From: Pseudonocardia sp. 73-21 | Lineage (GTDB): Bacteria; Actinomycetota; Actinomycetes; Mycobacteriales; Pseudonocardiaceae | Length of the DNA stretch: 64,000 nucleotides | Direction: 5' to 3' | Assembly (NCBI RefSeq): GCF_001899645.1 | Contig: NZ_MKVV01000046.1 | Coordinates: 62,001-126,000 of the forward strand | Part shown: positions 1 through 9,339 of the stretch, one piece after another | How positions within the stretch are numbered: the first letter of the stretch is position 1 | How the letters are laid out: each line of letters starts with the position of its first letter | Notes under the pieces: model-generated | What the model saw: the letters and a program-made list of their open reading frames with translations, nothing else | What the model was told of the DNA's origin: nothing | Database searches by the model: none | Made by a program: the position numbers and the translations under genes

Positions 1-103
1 CGCGCGTCCGCCAGCGGCCCCAGTAGGCGTCGGTCGACAGGTAGCGCCAGACGGCGTCCCGGTCGACCCGCTCCGGGTCGTCGTCGAGCTCGTACTGCTC
101 CAT
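1..103 (-). CDS. GNAT-family N-acetyltransferase, N-terminal fragment
   Basis: Only the first 34 codons are in the window; the gene runs off the left edge. The start is the ATG at 103 on the minus strand. The peptide begins MEQYELDDDPERVD and continues with DAVWRYLSTDAYWGRW, which matches the opening of small GNAT acetyltransferases whose first strand and helix carry a D-x-D-A-V-W...S-T-x-A-Y-W-G-R pattern. The acetyl-CoA binding core is outside the window, so the substrate cannot be guessed. It is divergent from the HTH gene at 167, and the twin palindromes at 121-162 lie between them, so both may share control. The family call is by eye and rests on the N-terminus only. Confidence 0.6.
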   Translation of the reverse strand, partial: MEQYELDDDPERVDRDAVWRYLSTDAYWGRWRTR

Positions 104-120
104 CCCCCGAAACTAGCGCG

Positions 121-162
121 TCAACTTTGGTTGACAATGTCCCGCGTGTCAACCTAAGTTGA
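121..162. promoter_or_regulatory. Twin palindromic operators overlapping a leaderless promoter
   Basis: Two 14-bp palindromes of form TCAAC-N4-GTTGA lie at 121-134 and 149-162, 28 bp apart centre to centre. A TTGACA -35 box at 131-136 overlaps the first, and a weak -10 (TAAGTT, 155-160) sits inside the second, with 18-bp spacing. The predicted start point coincides with the ATG at 167, so the transcript would be leaderless. The arrangement fits repression by a dimeric HTH protein, plausibly the product of the next gene (autoregulation), and could also affect the divergent acetyltransferase gene. Confidence 0.6.
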
Positions 163-166
163 CAGC

Positions 167-382
167 ATGACCGATGCGACGGAGGTGGCGGCGGCGGCGT
201 CCAGCAGGGACCCGTCCGTCGGACTCGCGGCCGTGGCGTCCCTGCGGGGGCTGCTCGAGTCGCTGGAGGAGCTGCAGGTGACGAACGCGCGCAGCCAGGG
301 CTGGTCCTGGCAGCAGATCGCCGAGGCCCTGCGGGTGAGCAGGCAGGCCGTGCACAAGAAGTACCGACGGTTCGGCTTCTAG
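167..382 (+). CDS. Small helix-turn-helix DNA-binding protein
   Basis: A 71-aa protein. The C-terminal half reads WSWQQIAEALRVSRQAVHKK, a clear HTH in which WQQIAEAL is helix 2 and SRQAVHKKY the recognition helix. The N-terminal half is an Ala-rich helix (LRGLLESLEELQ) that could mediate dimerisation. There is no ligand domain. The ATG at 167 is preceded by no ribosome binding site but by a promoter that would make the mRNA leaderless. It lies 11 nt upstream of a gene for a Clp N-terminal domain protein and is probably co-transcribed with it; this pair recurs in actinobacteria. It is the natural candidate to bind the two palindromes at 121-162. Exact target and inducer are unknown. Confidence 0.7.
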   Translation: MTDATEVAAAASSRDPSVGLAAVASLRGLLESLEELQVTNARSQGWSWQQIAEALRVSRQAVHKKYRRFGF

Positions 383-393
383 GGAGGCGGGTC

Positions 394-960
394 ATGTTCG
401 AGAGGTTCACCGACAAGGCACGACGCGTGGTGGTGCACGCCCAGGAGTCGGCGCGCGAGCGGGGCGCCGACTCCCTCCGCACCGAGCACCTGCTCGTCTC
501 GCTGTTCGCGGTGCCCGACAACCTCGCGGTCACCGTGCTGGCCGCCCACAACGTGACGCGGGCCGATATCGAGGCCGACGTCGACCGGATGCGCGGCGGC
601 CCCGCGCCGTCCGACGCCGACGCGCTGGCCACGCTGGGGATCGACCTGGACGAGGTGCGCCGGCAGGTGGAGGAGGCCTTCGGTCCCGGCGCGCTGGACC
701 GCACCCGGGCCGCGCAGAGCCGGGACGGCCGGCGGACCGGCTGGATCCGGTTCGACCCCTCGTCGAAGAAGGCGCTCGGGCTCGCCCTGCGCGAGGCGAT
801 CCGGCTGGAGCACCACTACATCGGCACCGAGCACCTGCTGCTCGGGCTGATCCACGAGGGGGCGGGCGGCGCCTTCCACGTCCTCGACGGGCGCGGCGTC
901 CACCTCGGGCCGTCACGGATCCTCGTGGAGGAGCTGGTGCGCGGGAAGCGCGCGGGCTAG
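394..960 (+). CDS. Clp N-terminal domain protein (no AAA module)
   Basis: A 188-aa protein starting [13 protein letters not shown], the hallmark opening of the ClpC/ClpA N-domain. Two Clp-N repeats are visible: residues about 3-75, with the [11 protein letters not shown] core, and about 120-185, with [13 protein letters not shown]. No Walker motif follows, so it is not an unfoldase. In ClpC this domain docks adaptors and substrates; a free-standing copy may act as an adaptor, decoy or substrate receptor for ClpC, which is inference. It follows the HTH gene by 11 nt with GGAGGCGG as ribosome binding site and is likely its co-transcribed partner. Confidence 0.8.
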   Translation: MFERFTDKARRVVVHAQESARERGADSLRTEHLLVSLFAVPDNLAVTVLAAHNVTRADIEADVDRMRGGPAPSDADALATLGIDLDEVRRQVEEAFGPGALDRTRAAQSRDGRRTGWIRFDPSSKKALGLALREAIRLEHHYIGTEHLLLGLIHEGAGGAFHVLDGRGVHLGPSRILVEELVRGKRAG

Positions 961-1054
961 GAACATCCTCCCCGCGTCCGGTGGTGGCGGAGCGGACGTG
1001 GGGCGGTTCGCCGGCGGGCCACCCCAGGTCGTCCCGGCCGTCGACCCCCTCACG

Positions 1055-1275
1055 CGTGACGTCCACCCCGCACCGACCAGCCGCGCTCGGTGCAGGTGGA
1101 GAGCGCGGTGCGCAGGGCAGGTCCTGGAAGCCGTCCTTCGAGATCACCATGACCACGGCGGCCCCGATGCCCAGCAGCGCGCGGGTGCGCAGGCCGGCGT
1201 TCTTCGCCACCGCCTCGCGCTCGAGACCGATCGCGGTGGCGAGGACGGGGGCGAGCACGGTGGGCAGCGGCAGGC
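1055..1275 (-). pseudogene. Decayed MgtC/SapB-family gene remnant
   Basis: The 382-bp gap between the Clp-N gene and trmD contains a minus-strand translation (about 1270-1117) including the segments [20 protein letters not shown] and [18 protein letters not shown]. This matches the N-terminal membrane segment of MgtC proteins (GLERE, then AGLRT, then a GAA...S-x-x-GF helix). It has no start codon, and after about 50 residues the homology jumps frame to [15 protein letters not shown] (about 1115-1068), which resembles the C-terminal cytoplasmic domain of the same family. The middle of the gene, more than 100 residues, is missing. This looks like an internal deletion plus frameshift, not a working gene. 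MgtC proteins are linked to growth at low magnesium. No other gene is seen in the gap. Confidence 0.6.
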
Positions 1276-1342
1276 TCCACCGGTCGGGTCCTGGACCGGA
1301 GCTCCGGCGGCCCGTCTGACCTCCCGTGACAGGATCGCGCAG

Positions 1343-2089
1343 GTGCGGATCGACGTCGTGACGATATTCCCGGACTACCTGACCCCGCTGCGCGAGGCGC
1401 TGCTGGGGCGGGCCATCGAGGCCGGGCTCGTCGACGTCGCCGTGCACGACCTGCGGCGCTGGACCCACGACGTCCACCAGGCCGTCGACGACACCCCCTA
1501 CGGCGGCGGGCCCGGGATGGTCATGCGGCCCCAGGTCTGGGGCGAGGCGCTCGACGAGGTGATCGGGGACGGCCCGGCCCGGCTGGTCGTGCCCACGCCG
1601 GCGGGCCGGCCGTTCACGCAGGCCACCGCGCAGGCCTGGGCGGGGGAGGAGCGGCTCGTGTTCGCATGCGGCCGCTACGAGGGCATCGACCAGCGCGTCG
1701 TCGACGAGGCGGCGCACCGGATGCCGGTGGACGAGGTCAGCATCGGCGACTACGTGCTCATCGGGGGCGAGGCCGCGGTGCTCGTGATGGCGGAGGCCGT
1801 GGTGCGGCTGCTGCCGGGGGTGCTGGGCAACCCGGCGTCGGCGCAGCAGGACTCGTTCTCCGACGGCCTCCTGGAAGGACCGTCCTACACGCGTCCGGTG
1901 ACGTGGCGCGGGCACGACGTTCCCGACGTGCTGCGCAGCGGCAACCACGGCGCCATCGCCCGCTGGCGCCGCGACCGCGCGCTCGAGCGCACGGCCGAGC
2001 GCCGTCCGGATCTGCTGGCCGCATTGCCTGACGAAGCCCTGGACAAGGCCGACCGGGCGTTCCTCGCCACCCTCGGCGAGCTTCCCTGA
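1343..2089 (+). CDS. trmD: tRNA (guanine37-N1)-methyltransferase
   Basis: TrmD methylates N1 of G37 next to the anticodon using SAM, preventing +1 frameshifts. The 248-aa length is typical. The GTG at 1343 is chosen because family homology begins at [13 protein letters not shown]. Visible are the substrate segment [11 protein letters not shown] and the trefoil-knot SAM site with [13 protein letters not shown], followed by LLPGVLGN. The C-terminus carries the expected tRNA-binding helices. It lies 126 bp upstream of rplS, as in most bacteria, but rpsP and rimM, which usually precede trmD, are absent here. An open frame extends upstream of the GTG but has no homology and crosses the mgtC remnant. 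Confidence 0.95.
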   Translation: MRIDVVTIFPDYLTPLREALLGRAIEAGLVDVAVHDLRRWTHDVHQAVDDTPYGGGPGMVMRPQVWGEALDEVIGDGPARLVVPTPAGRPFTQATAQAWAGEERLVFACGRYEGIDQRVVDEAAHRMPVDEVSIGDYVLIGGEAAVLVMAEAVVRLLPGVLGNPASAQQDSFSDGLLEGPSYTRPVTWRGHDVPDVLRSGNHGAIARWRRDRALERTAERRPDLLAALPDEALDKADRAFLATLGELP

Positions 2090-2102
2090 ACGCGTCTGGC
2101 AC

Positions 2103-2108
2103 TATGGT
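2103..2108 (+). promoter_or_regulatory. Possible -10 box for rplS
   Basis: TATGGT lies 13 nt after the trmD stop and 107 nt before the rplS ATG, with no good -35 hexamer at the right distance. If used, rplS would have a leader of about 100 nt, long enough for feedback control. This is a guess from one hexamer; rplS could equally be co-transcribed from trmD. Confidence 0.25.
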
Positions 2109-2215
2109 CGAGAGCTCACGCGCCCAACCGGGCCTGCCGAGCGCGCCTCCAGTCTCCACCTTGGGACGGCGCCCCACGTTAGACCGCTATCACGGACCGA
2201 GGACGGATCTTCGCG

Positions 2216-2575
2216 ATGAACACCCTTGACGCCCTGGACGCAGAGCTGCTGCGCTCCGACATTCCCGCCTTCCGGCCGGGCGACACGCTCAAGGTGCACG
2301 TGAAGGTCATCGAGGGAAACCGCTCCCGCGTCCAGATCTTCCAGGGCGTGGTCATCCGCCGTCACGGCGCCGGGGCTCGCGAGACCTTCACGGTCCGCAA
2401 GATCTCGTTCGGCGTCGGCGTGGAGCGCACCTTCCCCGTGCACTCGCCCAACCTCGACCGTATCGAGGTATTCACTCGCGGCGATGTCCGTCGCGCGAAG
2501 CTCTACTACCTCCGTGACCTGCGCGGCAAGGCTGCGAAGATCAAGGAGAAGCGCGAGACCACCCCGGCGTCCTGA
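2216..2575 (+). CDS. rplS: 50S ribosomal protein L19
   Basis: L19 lies at the 30S-50S interface of the ribosome. The 119-aa protein shows the full family signature: [20 protein letters not shown], then QIFQGVVI, then [20 protein letters not shown] at the C-terminus. Length is normal. The ATG at 2216 has GAGGACGGA upstream as ribosome binding site. It follows trmD with a 126-nt spacer that could hold its own promoter and leader, and precedes lepB by 28 nt, matching the usual trmD-rplS-lepB order. Confidence 0.97.
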   Translation: MNTLDALDAELLRSDIPAFRPGDTLKVHVKVIEGNRSRVQIFQGVVIRRHGAGARETFTVRKISFGVGVERTFPVHSPNLDRIEVFTRGDVRRAKLYYLRDLRGKAAKIKEKRETTPAS

Positions 2576-2603
2576 CGACGGCGGGCAGGATTGACGTAGC
2601 CTC

Positions 2604-4046
2604 GTGGGCGTGGCCCTTCCCGAGCTCCCCGACGACCGGCGGGCCTCGCCTCGGCGGTACGAACCGGCCGAACGGCCGGATTCCTCCCGGCACGGCGTGA
2701 ACACCCCTCCGTCGGGGCAGCGGCCCTCCGTGCCGCCTCCCGGGCGGCAGCAGATCCCACCGGGCGGGCCACTCCCGAGCACCCCGTGGCCGGTCGACGG
2801 CCACGGCGTCATCGGGGCGAACGGCCGGCCGAAGCCGGTCGTCGGGCACCCCCGCGACCTCACGTCGGCCTCGGGGCGGCAGGCCGCGGTCCCGCCGCCG
2901 CCCCGAGGCGGCAGCCACCCGAACGGTGTGGCCAACGGCCGGCCTCCCGTCGGCCGCCCCGTGCCCAACGGGCAGGCCCCGAACGGGCGCCCCCGTGGCC
3001 AGGCCCCGTCCGGTCCGTCGTCCGCCATCGGCCCGGCCCGCCGGCCCGGTCCGGTCGACGACGAGCCCACCGTGGTCCACGGCCGGCTCGTCGGCCTGCC
3101 CGAGCCCGACGAGGCGCCGGGTCGCCACCGCCGTCGCGCGGGTGAGTCGCCCGACGGCCGCCCCGCCTCCTCCTACCAGGCCGAGGCCGCCGCCGTGAGC
3201 GGCCGCAAGGCCAAGCCCGGCCGCCGCCGGCGCCCCGCGTTCTGGAAGGAGCTCCCGCTCCTCATCGTCGTGGCGTTGCTGCTCACGTTCCTGATCCAGA
3301 CGTTCCTCGCGAAGGTCTACGTGATCCCGTCGGGGTCGATGGAGACCACGCTGCACGGCTGTACCGGTTGCAACAACGACCGCGTGCTCGTCGACAAGGT
3401 CACCTACCGGTTCAGTGACCCCCGCCCCGGCGACGTCGTGGTGTTCCGTGGCCCCGACAGCTGGAACAGCGAGTTCACGGCTGATCCGCCCGGCAACATC
3501 GTGGTCCAGGGCCTGCAGCAGCTCGGCTCGCTGATCGGGCTCGCCCCGCCCGACGAGAAGGACTTCGTCAAGCGCGTGATCGCCGTCGGCGGCCAGACCG
3601 TCCAGTGCTGCGACAGTCGCAACCGCGTCCTCGTCGACGGCAAGCCCCTCGACGAGCCCTACATCTACTACCTGCCCGAGGCGGGACGGGCCCGGCAGGA
3701 CACCTTCGGGCCGGTCACGGTCCCGCAGGGTGAGCTGTGGATGATGGGCGACAGCCGCAACAACTCCGCCGACTCGCGCGTGCCCGGTCACGGGCCGGTG
3801 CCGGTGGCGAACGTCATCGGCAAGGCCCGGCTGATCGTGCTGCCGTTCTCCCGGTTCGGCGGCATCCCCGATCCCAACCCGCAGACCAGCACCGCGCTCG
3901 GGATGACCGGCGGGTCGGACTCCACCGTGCCGCTGGGGGTGGCCGTGATCGGCGCCTTCCCGCTCCTGCTCGGGCGGCGCAGGCTCGACCGTCTCGACGC
4001 CGAGCTCGACGGGTTCCTGCCGGGCCGTCGTACGCGGCGGCGTTGA
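2604..4046 (+). CDS. lepB: Signal peptidase I with long disordered N-terminal extension
   Basis: Type I signal peptidase removes signal peptides outside the membrane. The 480-aa protein is much longer than the usual 220-290 aa. Residues 1 to about 210 are a Pro/Gly/Arg-rich low-complexity cytoplasmic region with repeated NGRP and [10 protein letters not shown] units. A membrane anchor ([19 protein letters not shown]) follows, then the catalytic Ser245 in PSGSME and catalytic Lys323 in KRVIAVGG; the [11 protein letters not shown] box closes the fold. A second hydrophobic segment near the C-terminus ([16 protein letters not shown]) suggests a C-terminal anchor. The start is GTG 2604 or GTG 2610. 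It lies between rplS and rnhB, as expected for actinobacteria. Confidence 0.93.
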   Translation: MGVALPELPDDRRASPRRYEPAERPDSSRHGVNTPPSGQRPSVPPPGRQQIPPGGPLPSTPWPVDGHGVIGANGRPKPVVGHPRDLTSASGRQAAVPPPPRGGSHPNGVANGRPPVGRPVPNGQAPNGRPRGQAPSGPSSAIGPARRPGPVDDEPTVVHGRLVGLPEPDEAPGRHRRRAGESPDGRPASSYQAEAAAVSGRKAKPGRRRRPAFWKELPLLIVVALLLTFLIQTFLAKVYVIPSGSMETTLHGCTGCNNDRVLVDKVTYRFSDPRPGDVVVFRGPDSWNSEFTADPPGNIVVQGLQQLGSLIGLAPPDEKDFVKRVIAVGGQTVQCCDSRNRVLVDGKPLDEPYIYYLPEAGRARQDTFGPVTVPQGELWMMGDSRNNSADSRVPGHGPVPVANVIGKARLIVLPFSRFGGIPDPNPQTSTALGMTGGSDSTVPLGVAVIGAFPLLLGRRRLDRLDAELDGFLPGRRTRRR

Positions 4047-4057
4047 TCTCACCCCGC

Positions 4058-4849
4058 ATGCCCGCACGTCGCCGTACCGCCCGCCGGCCACCGGAGCTGC
4101 TCCCACCCGAGCTGCGCCCGGCCCGCGCCGTCGTCCGCCGCTCCGCGGGCACGTGGACGCTCCAGTCCACCCTGCAGCGCCACGGTCTCGGGCCCGTCGC
4201 CGGCGTGGACGAGGCCGGTCGAGGGGCCTGCGCGGGCCCGCTGGTGGTGGCCGCCTGCGTGCTGCGCCCGGGCGACGCCAAACGGCTCGACGGTCTCACC
4301 GACTCCAAGCTGCTCACCGCCGCGGCCCGCGAGGAGTACTTCGCGCTGATCACCTGCCGTGCGGAGGACTTCGCCGTGGTCGTGATCCCGCCCGACGAGG
4401 TCGACCGGCGCGGCGTGCACGTGGCCAACATCGAGGGCATGCGCCGGGCCGTCGCCCGTCTGGCCTCGCCGCCCGGGTACGTCCTGACCGACGGTTTCCC
4501 CATCCGGGGGTTCGGCCGCCCGACCCTGGCGGTGCAGAAGGGCGACCAGGTGGCGGCGTGCGTGGCGGCGGCATCGGTGCTGGCCAAGGTGACCAGGGAC
4601 CGGATCATGGTGGAGCTCGACGCGCAGTGGCCGCAGTACGGCTTCGGCGTGCACAAGGGCTACTGCACCCCGGTGCACGACGCCGCGCTGGCGGAGCACG
4701 GGCCGAGCGCGGTGCACCGCTACTCGTTCGTCAACGTCCGGGCGGCGAACGTCCGTGCCGCCGTCGTGCCTCCGGCCGCACTGGTCCACAATGGGTTGCT
4801 ACCCGTCGGGACCTCCGGCGCGGGTGTCGAAGGAGGTACGCAGCCGTGA
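4058..4849 (+). CDS. rnhB: Ribonuclease HII
   Basis: RNase HII cuts RNA in RNA-DNA hybrids and starts removal of ribonucleotides misincorporated in DNA. The 263-aa protein has the acidic metal site in [14 protein letters not shown] (Asp and Glu), the Asp of LTDSKLL, and the conserved [11 protein letters not shown] and YGFGVHKGY segments. The ATG at 4058 is 11 nt after the lepB stop; a longer open frame overlaps lepB but has no homology. About 35 basic residues precede the core. The stop overlaps the GTG start of the DUF2469 gene by 4 nt, so the two are translationally coupled. Confidence 0.94.
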   Translation: MPARRRTARRPPELLPPELRPARAVVRRSAGTWTLQSTLQRHGLGPVAGVDEAGRGACAGPLVVAACVLRPGDAKRLDGLTDSKLLTAAAREEYFALITCRAEDFAVVVIPPDEVDRRGVHVANIEGMRRAVARLASPPGYVLTDGFPIRGFGRPTLAVQKGDQVAACVAAASVLAKVTRDRIMVELDAQWPQYGFGVHKGYCTPVHDAALAEHGPSAVHRYSFVNVRAANVRAAVVPPAALVHNGLLPVGTSGAGVEGGTQP

Positions 4850-5169
4850 GCGCCGAGGATCTCGAGAAGTACGAGACCGAGATGGAGCTCACGCTCTACA
4901 AGGAGTACCGGGACATCGTGTCCCAGTTCTCCTACGTCGTGGAGACCGAGCGTCGTTTCTACCTGGCCAACTCCGTGGACGTGGCCGCCCGCAACGCCGA
5001 CGGCGAGATCTACTTCGAGGTCCGCATGTCCGACGCGTGGGTGTGGGACATGTACCGCCCGGCGCGCTTCGTCAAGAACGTGCGGGTGCTGACGTTCAAG
5101 GACGTCAACGTCGAGGAGCTCGACAAGCCCGACCTGCGGCTCCCCGAGGGTAACCAGTTCGGCTCCTGA
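4846..5169 (+). CDS. DUF2469 family protein
   Basis: A 107-aa protein that starts [20 protein letters not shown] and contains [14 protein letters not shown] and the Trp-rich [20 protein letters not shown]. These identify the actinobacteria-specific DUF2469 family. It is small, acidic and soluble, with no signal peptide. The GTG start at 4846 overlaps the rnhB stop (GTGA) and is preceded by a near-perfect AAGGAGG ribosome binding site. The family is almost always found between rnhB and yraN; its function is not established, and no catalytic motif is visible. Confidence 0.9.
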   Translation: MSAEDLEKYETEMELTLYKEYRDIVSQFSYVVETERRFYLANSVDVAARNADGEIYFEVRMSDAWVWDMYRPARFVKNVRVLTFKDVNVEELDKPDLRLPEGNQFGS

Positions 5170-5268
5170 ACCGGGTCGAAGATCGCGAGTTGTCCCCATC
5201 GGGGTCCGGCTGTCCACAGATCCCGGATCCGCCCCCCACGGCCGGCCGGGGCCCTTCACCGTTGGGGC

Positions 5269-5625
5269 ATGGCAGCGAAGGATGTGCTCGGCCGCCGCGG
5301 TGAGGACCTCGCGGTGGAGTACCTGACCGACCACGGGCTCGTGGTCCTCTCCCGCAACTGGCGGTGCCGCGACGGCGAGCTCGACGTCGTCGCCACCGAC
5401 CAGGACCGGCTCGTGGTCTGCGAGGTCAAGACCCGCTCCACCGACTGGTTCGGTGAGCCCGCGGAGGCCGTCACCGGGAAGAAGGCGGCCCGCATCCGGC
5501 GGGTCACGCAGGCCTGGCTGGCCACCCACGGCGTCAGGTGGGTGGAGGTCCGCTTCGACGTCGTCTCGGTGGTCGCCGCTCCGGGCCGTCCCGTCACGGT
5601 GGCCCACTACGAGGGTGCGTTCTGA
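5269..5625 (+). CDS. yraN: UPF0102 / YraN family nuclease-like protein
   Basis: A 118-aa protein with the YraN signature: GRRGEDLAVEYLTDHG, then RNWRCRDGELDVV, then VVCEVKTRS. The Glu, Asp and Glu-x-Lys of GELD and EVK follow the pattern of Holliday-junction resolvase-like PD-(D/E)XK nucleases, but activity has not been proved for most members. The stop codon shares one nucleotide with the comM start (TGATG at 5623-5627), so it is coupled to the DNA-uptake and recombination genes comM and dprA, which fits a role in DNA processing. Confidence 0.92.
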   Translation: MAAKDVLGRRGEDLAVEYLTDHGLVVLSRNWRCRDGELDVVATDQDRLVVCEVKTRSTDWFGEPAEAVTGKKAARIRRVTQAWLATHGVRWVEVRFDVVSVVAAPGRPVTVAHYEGAF

Positions 5626-7133
5626 TGGGCCTCGCGCGCACCTGGTCGGTCGCCCTGCTCGGGGTGGAGGGCCATCTCGTCGAGATCGAGGCCGACGTCG
5701 GGCGGGGCCTGCCGGGCATGCACCTGGTCGGGCTGCCGGACGCCGTCCTCAACGAGTCGAAGGACCGCATCCGGGCGGCGGTGATCAACTCCGGGCGCGA
5801 GTGGCCCAAGGAGAAGATCGTGCTCGCGCTCTCGCCCGCCACGCTCCGCAAGGCGGGGTCGGGCTTCGACCTGGCGCTGGCGTGCGGGGTGCTGGGCACC
5901 AGCGGTGTCGTCGAGCAGTCGGCGCTCGACGGCACCGTCCTGCTCGGTGAGCTCGCGCTCGACGGGCGGCTCCGTCCGGTGCGCGGCGTGCTGCCGTGCC
6001 TGCTGGCGGCCCGCGCGGCCGGGATGCGGCGGGTCGTGGTGCCGGAACCGGTGCTGGAGGAGGCGGCCCTCGTCGAGGGCATCGCGGTGTTCGGGGCGCG
6101 CAGCCTCACCGACGTGCTGGCCTTCCTGCACGGCGACCTGAGCCTCCCGGGCCCCGGGCCGGCGGCCGAGATCGGTGGCGACGAGCCGCCCGACATGGCC
6201 GACGTCGTCGGTCAGGACGACGCGCGGCAGGCGTGCGAGGTCGCGGCGGCCGGCGGCCACCACCTGCTGCTCGTCGGTCCACCGGGCACGGGCAAGACGA
6301 TGCTCGCGCAGCGGTTCGTCGGGCTGCTCCCGCGGCTCGCGGCCGACGAGGCGCTCGCGCTGGCGGCGGTCCGGTCGGTGGCGGGGCGGCTCCCCGCGGT
6401 GGGTGGGCTGTCGCGCGTGCCGCCCCTGGTGGCACCGCACCACTCCAGCTCCATGGCCGCGCTCGTCGGTGGGGGCAGTGGTGTGGCCCGTCCCGGGGCG
6501 GTGTCGCTGGCGCACCGGGGAGTCCTCTTCATCGACGAGGCCCCGGAGTTCGGCCCCCACCTGCTCGACGCCCTGCGCACCCCGCTGGAGGACGGCGAGG
6601 TCCGGCTCGCGCGCACGGAGGGCACGGTCCGCTACCCGGCCAGGTTCCAGCTGTTCATGGCGGCCAACCCGTGCCCGTGCGCGCCGGCCCACGACCGCGA
6701 CTGCGTCTGCCCGTCGCTGGTCCGTCGCCGCTACCTGGGGCGGTTGTCCGGTCCGCTGCTCGACCGCGTCGACCTGCGGGCCCGGATGTTCCCGATCACC
6801 GGGCTCGCGGTCGCCTCCGACGGCGGCGAGAGCACCGCCGCCGTGCGGCGGCGGGTGCTCGCGGCCCGGGCCGCCGCCGCCGAGCGCTGGGCCGGGGAGG
6901 GCTGGCGCACCAACGCCGAGGTGCCGGGGCCGGTCCTGCGCACCCGCTTCGCCCTCCCGCGCCGGGCCGTCCGCCCCCTCGACGCCGGGCTGCGCGCCGG
7001 CGAGCTCACCGCCCGGGGGGCCGACCGCGCCCTGCGCGTGGCCTGGACCCTCGCCGATCTGGCCGGACGGACGAGCCCCGACCAGGAGCTGGTCGAGACG
7101 GCTCTGTTTTTTCGCGACCGGAGGGCGGCATGA
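5625..7133 (+). CDS. comM: ComM/YifB family Mg-chelatase-like AAA ATPase
   Basis: A 502-aa hexameric-type AAA+ helicase. In naturally competent bacteria ComM drives branch migration during integration of single-stranded DNA. Visible parts: an N-terminal Lon-protease-like fold ([20 protein letters not shown]), Walker A GPPGTGKT near residue 220, the [11 protein letters not shown] segment, Walker [11 protein letters not shown], sensor region ANPCPCAP, and the C-terminal ChlI-like helix. The ATG at 5625 overlaps the yraN stop, and its own stop overlaps the dprA ATG (ATGA, 7130-7133). An in-frame upstream ATG exists but lacks homology. Confidence 0.93.
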   Translation: MGLARTWSVALLGVEGHLVEIEADVGRGLPGMHLVGLPDAVLNESKDRIRAAVINSGREWPKEKIVLALSPATLRKAGSGFDLALACGVLGTSGVVEQSALDGTVLLGELALDGRLRPVRGVLPCLLAARAAGMRRVVVPEPVLEEAALVEGIAVFGARSLTDVLAFLHGDLSLPGPGPAAEIGGDEPPDMADVVGQDDARQACEVAAAGGHHLLLVGPPGTGKTMLAQRFVGLLPRLAADEALALAAVRSVAGRLPAVGGLSRVPPLVAPHHSSSMAALVGGGSGVARPGAVSLAHRGVLFIDEAPEFGPHLLDALRTPLEDGEVRLARTEGTVRYPARFQLFMAANPCPCAPAHDRDCVCPSLVRRRYLGRLSGPLLDRVDLRARMFPITGLAVASDGGESTAAVRRRVLAARAAAAERWAGEGWRTNAEVPGPVLRTRFALPRRAVRPLDAGLRAGELTARGADRALRVAWTLADLAGRTSPDQELVETALFFRDRRAA

Positions 7134-7241
7134 ACCCCGACGGCGCCGGCGGTCCGGTGTACTCGGGACCCTTCGCAGGACCGGAGGGCGGCATGGATCC
7201 CGGCGCCGCCGGCGGTCCGGCGGGCTCGGCGCCGAACCCCG
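7116..7241 (+). repeat. 63-bp tandem duplication of the dprA translation start
   Basis: Two imperfect copies of a 63-bp unit (7116-7178 and 7179-7241) each carry ACCGGAGGGCGGCATG, that is a ribosome binding site and an ATG (7130 and 7193). After the ATG both read CCC then GGCG(A/G/C) blocks and GCCGGCGGTCCGG. The copies are in frame, so the protein gains 21 residues with GPEGGMDPG echoing the first start. It looks like a local duplication of the start region. Confidence 0.75.
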
Positions 7242-8392
7242 CTGTCGCACCCGAGGTGCTCCTCGCCCGCGCCTACCTCTCGCGGGTGGCCGAGCCGCCC
7301 GCTCCGGCGCTGGCCCGGTTCGTCGCCGGGCTGGGGCCGGTGGAGGCGGCCGCGCGGGTGGCCCGCGGCGCCGTGCCCGACGCCGTGGCCCGCGAGACCT
7401 CCGCCCGGCGCACGGTCGACCGCGCCCGGGCCGACCTCGATGCCGCAGCCGCCTGCGGGGTGCGGCTGCTCACCCCCGAGCACGAGCAGTGGCCGCACTG
7501 GCCGTTCGCGGCGTTCGCCGTCGCGGGGAAGGACGAGCTGGCCCCGCCCCTGGCGCTGTGGGTCCGGGGGCCGGGTGCGCTCGCCGATCTCTGCGAGCAG
7601 TCGATCGCCGTCGTCGGCGCACGGGCCGCCACCGACTACGGCATGCACATGGCGGGCGAGCTGGCACGGGGAGCGGGAGACCACGGGTTCACCGTCGTGT
7701 CCGGCGCCGCCATCGGCATCGACGGCGCCGCACACCGCGGCGCGCTCGCCGTCGAGGGCCCCACGGTCGCCGCACTGGCCTGCGGTCCGGACCGCGCCTA
7801 CCCCATGGCGCACGAGGTGCTGCTGGAGCGCATCGCCGAACGGGGGCTGGTGGTCAGCGAGTACCCGCCCGGCTCCGTGCCCGGTCGCCACCGCTTCCTC
7901 GTCCGCAACCGGCTCATCGCGGGGATGGCCGGCGGCACCGTGGTGGTCGAGGCCGGTCTGCGCAGCGGCGCGCAACGCACCGCGTCCGACGCGCGGGCGC
8001 TGGGCCGACCGCTCATGGCCGTGCCGGGAGCGGTCACCAACGGGCTCTCGGCGGGGTGCCACCGGCTCATCCGCGAGGGTGCGCAGCTGGTCACCCGCAT
8101 CGAGGAGGTGCTGGAGTCGGCGGGCCGCATCGGGTTCCACCTCGCCGAGGACCCCGTCGCCGGCCCCGCCCGGCCCACCGACGGGCTCAGCGCGGCCGCC
8201 GCGGCCGTGCACGACGCCCTGCCCGCCCGCGCCGCTCGCGAGACCGGCTGGATCTCGCGCGAGGCGGCGGTGCCGATCGGCGCCGTGCGGGCGGCGATGG
8301 TCGATCTCGAGCGCCGCGGACTGGTCGAGCACCGCGACGGCCGCTGGCGACGCCGGCCGGTCCCCGCGGACGAGGGGTGTGGCGGTGCTTGA
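7130..8392 (+). CDS. dprA: DNA-processing protein A
   Basis: DprA binds incoming single-stranded DNA and loads RecA. The 420-aa protein has an N-terminal helical region ([12 protein letters not shown]...), a Rossmann-like core with [13 protein letters not shown], then [17 protein letters not shown] and [17 protein letters not shown] (the last is a DprA signature), then the [16 protein letters not shown] helix and a C-terminal winged-helix-like domain. Two in-frame starts with equal ribosome binding sites exist, 7130 and 7193, because the start region is duplicated. The first overlaps the comM stop by 4 nt. The N-terminal 45 residues are low complexity. Confidence 0.93.
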   Translation: MNPDGAGGPVYSGPFAGPEGGMDPGAAGGPAGSAPNPAVAPEVLLARAYLSRVAEPPAPALARFVAGLGPVEAAARVARGAVPDAVARETSARRTVDRARADLDAAAACGVRLLTPEHEQWPHWPFAAFAVAGKDELAPPLALWVRGPGALADLCEQSIAVVGARAATDYGMHMAGELARGAGDHGFTVVSGAAIGIDGAAHRGALAVEGPTVAALACGPDRAYPMAHEVLLERIAERGLVVSEYPPGSVPGRHRFLVRNRLIAGMAGGTVVVEAGLRSGAQRTASDARALGRPLMAVPGAVTNGLSAGCHRLIREGAQLVTRIEEVLESAGRIGFHLAEDPVAGPARPTDGLSAAAAAVHDALPARAARETGWISREAAVPIGAVRAAMVDLERRGLVEHRDGRWRRRPVPADEGCGGA

Positions 8393-8424
8393 CCCGCCGC
8401 GGCGCAGCGCCCACCGTCGCGGTC

Positions 8425-9339
8425 GTGCCCCCGTCGCCCGAGCTCGCGCCCCGCATCGCCGCCGTGCTCGACGACTTCGCGACCCACCTGGAGGTCGAGC
8501 GGGGTCGCTCACCCCACACCGTCCGCGCCTACCGGGGTGATCTGGCCGGGCTGCTCACCGGGCTCGACGACCTCGCGGAGCTCGACCTGGCGGCCCTGCG
8601 GCGCTGGCTGGCCGCCGGCCACGCGGCGGGGGCGGGCCGCTCCACCCTGGCCCGCCGCGCCGCCGCCGCCCGGTCGTTCACCGCCTGGGCCCGCCGCACC
8701 GGGCGCATCGCGACGGATCCGGGGGCGCGGCTGGTGTCCCCACGGCCCCGACCGGTGCTGCCCGCGGTGCTCGGGATCGAGCAGGCGGCCTCCGTGCTCG
8801 ACGCGGCGGAGGCCGGGGCGGCCGAGGGCGAGCCGGTGGCGCTGCGGGACCGCCTGGTGCTGGAGCTGCTCTACGCCACCGGCGTCCGGGTGGCGGAGCT
8901 GTGCGGGATCGATCTCGACGACGTCGATCCGGGTCGCCGTGCGCTGCGCGTGGTCGGCAAGGGCAACCGCGAGCGCACGGTCGTCTACGGTGTGCCCGCG
9001 GCCGCGGCCCTCGTGCGCTGGCTCGAGTCCGGACGGCCCGCGCTGGTGCGGGACACGTCCCCGCCGGCGGTCCTGCTCGGGGCCCGCGGCGGGCGGCTGG
9101 ACCAGAGGATCGCGCGCGAGGTGGTGCACCGCGCCGTGACGGCCGTCCCGGGTGTGCCGGACGTCGGACCGCACGGCCTGCGGCACGCCGCCGCCACTCA
9201 CATGTTGGAGGGCGGCGCGGACCTCCGTTACGTACAGGAGTTGCTCGGTCACGCTAAGCTAGCAACCACTCAGCTCTACACACACGTGACCGTCGAGCGG
9301 CTGAAGGTGGTACATGAGCAGGCGCACCCCAGGGCGTGA
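8425..9339 (+). CDS. xerC: Tyrosine recombinase XerC-like
   Basis: A site-specific recombinase of the Xer class that resolves chromosome dimers at dif. From GTG 8425 it is 304 aa. The N-terminal core-binding domain has [20 protein letters not shown]. The catalytic set is visible: Arg in [12 protein letters not shown], Lys in GKGNRER, His-x-x-Arg in [14 protein letters not shown], His in [13 protein letters not shown] and the nucleophilic Tyr of YTHV. No good ribosome binding site precedes 8425; GTG 8377 or TTG 8389 would overlap dprA and are real alternatives. It lies between dprA and whiG, its usual actinobacterial place, and overlaps whiG by 26 nt. Confidence 0.9.
   Translation: MPPSPELAPRIAAVLDDFATHLEVERGRSPHTVRAYRGDLAGLLTGLDDLAELDLAALRRWLAAGHAAGAGRSTLARRAAAARSFTAWARRTGRIATDPGARLVSPRPRPVLPAVLGIEQAASVLDAAEAGAAEGEPVALRDRLVLELLYATGVRVAELCGIDLDDVDPGRRALRVVGKGNRERTVVYGVPAAAALVRWLESGRPALVRDTSPPAVLLGARGGRLDQRIAREVVHRAVTAVPGVPDVGPHGLRHAAATHMLEGGADLRYVQELLGHAKLATTQLYTHVTVERLKVVHEQAHPRA

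Noticed and set aside
998..1342. N-terminal extension of TrmD by about 115 residues
   Set aside because: No homology, crosses the mgtC remnant; GTG 1343 gives the normal length.
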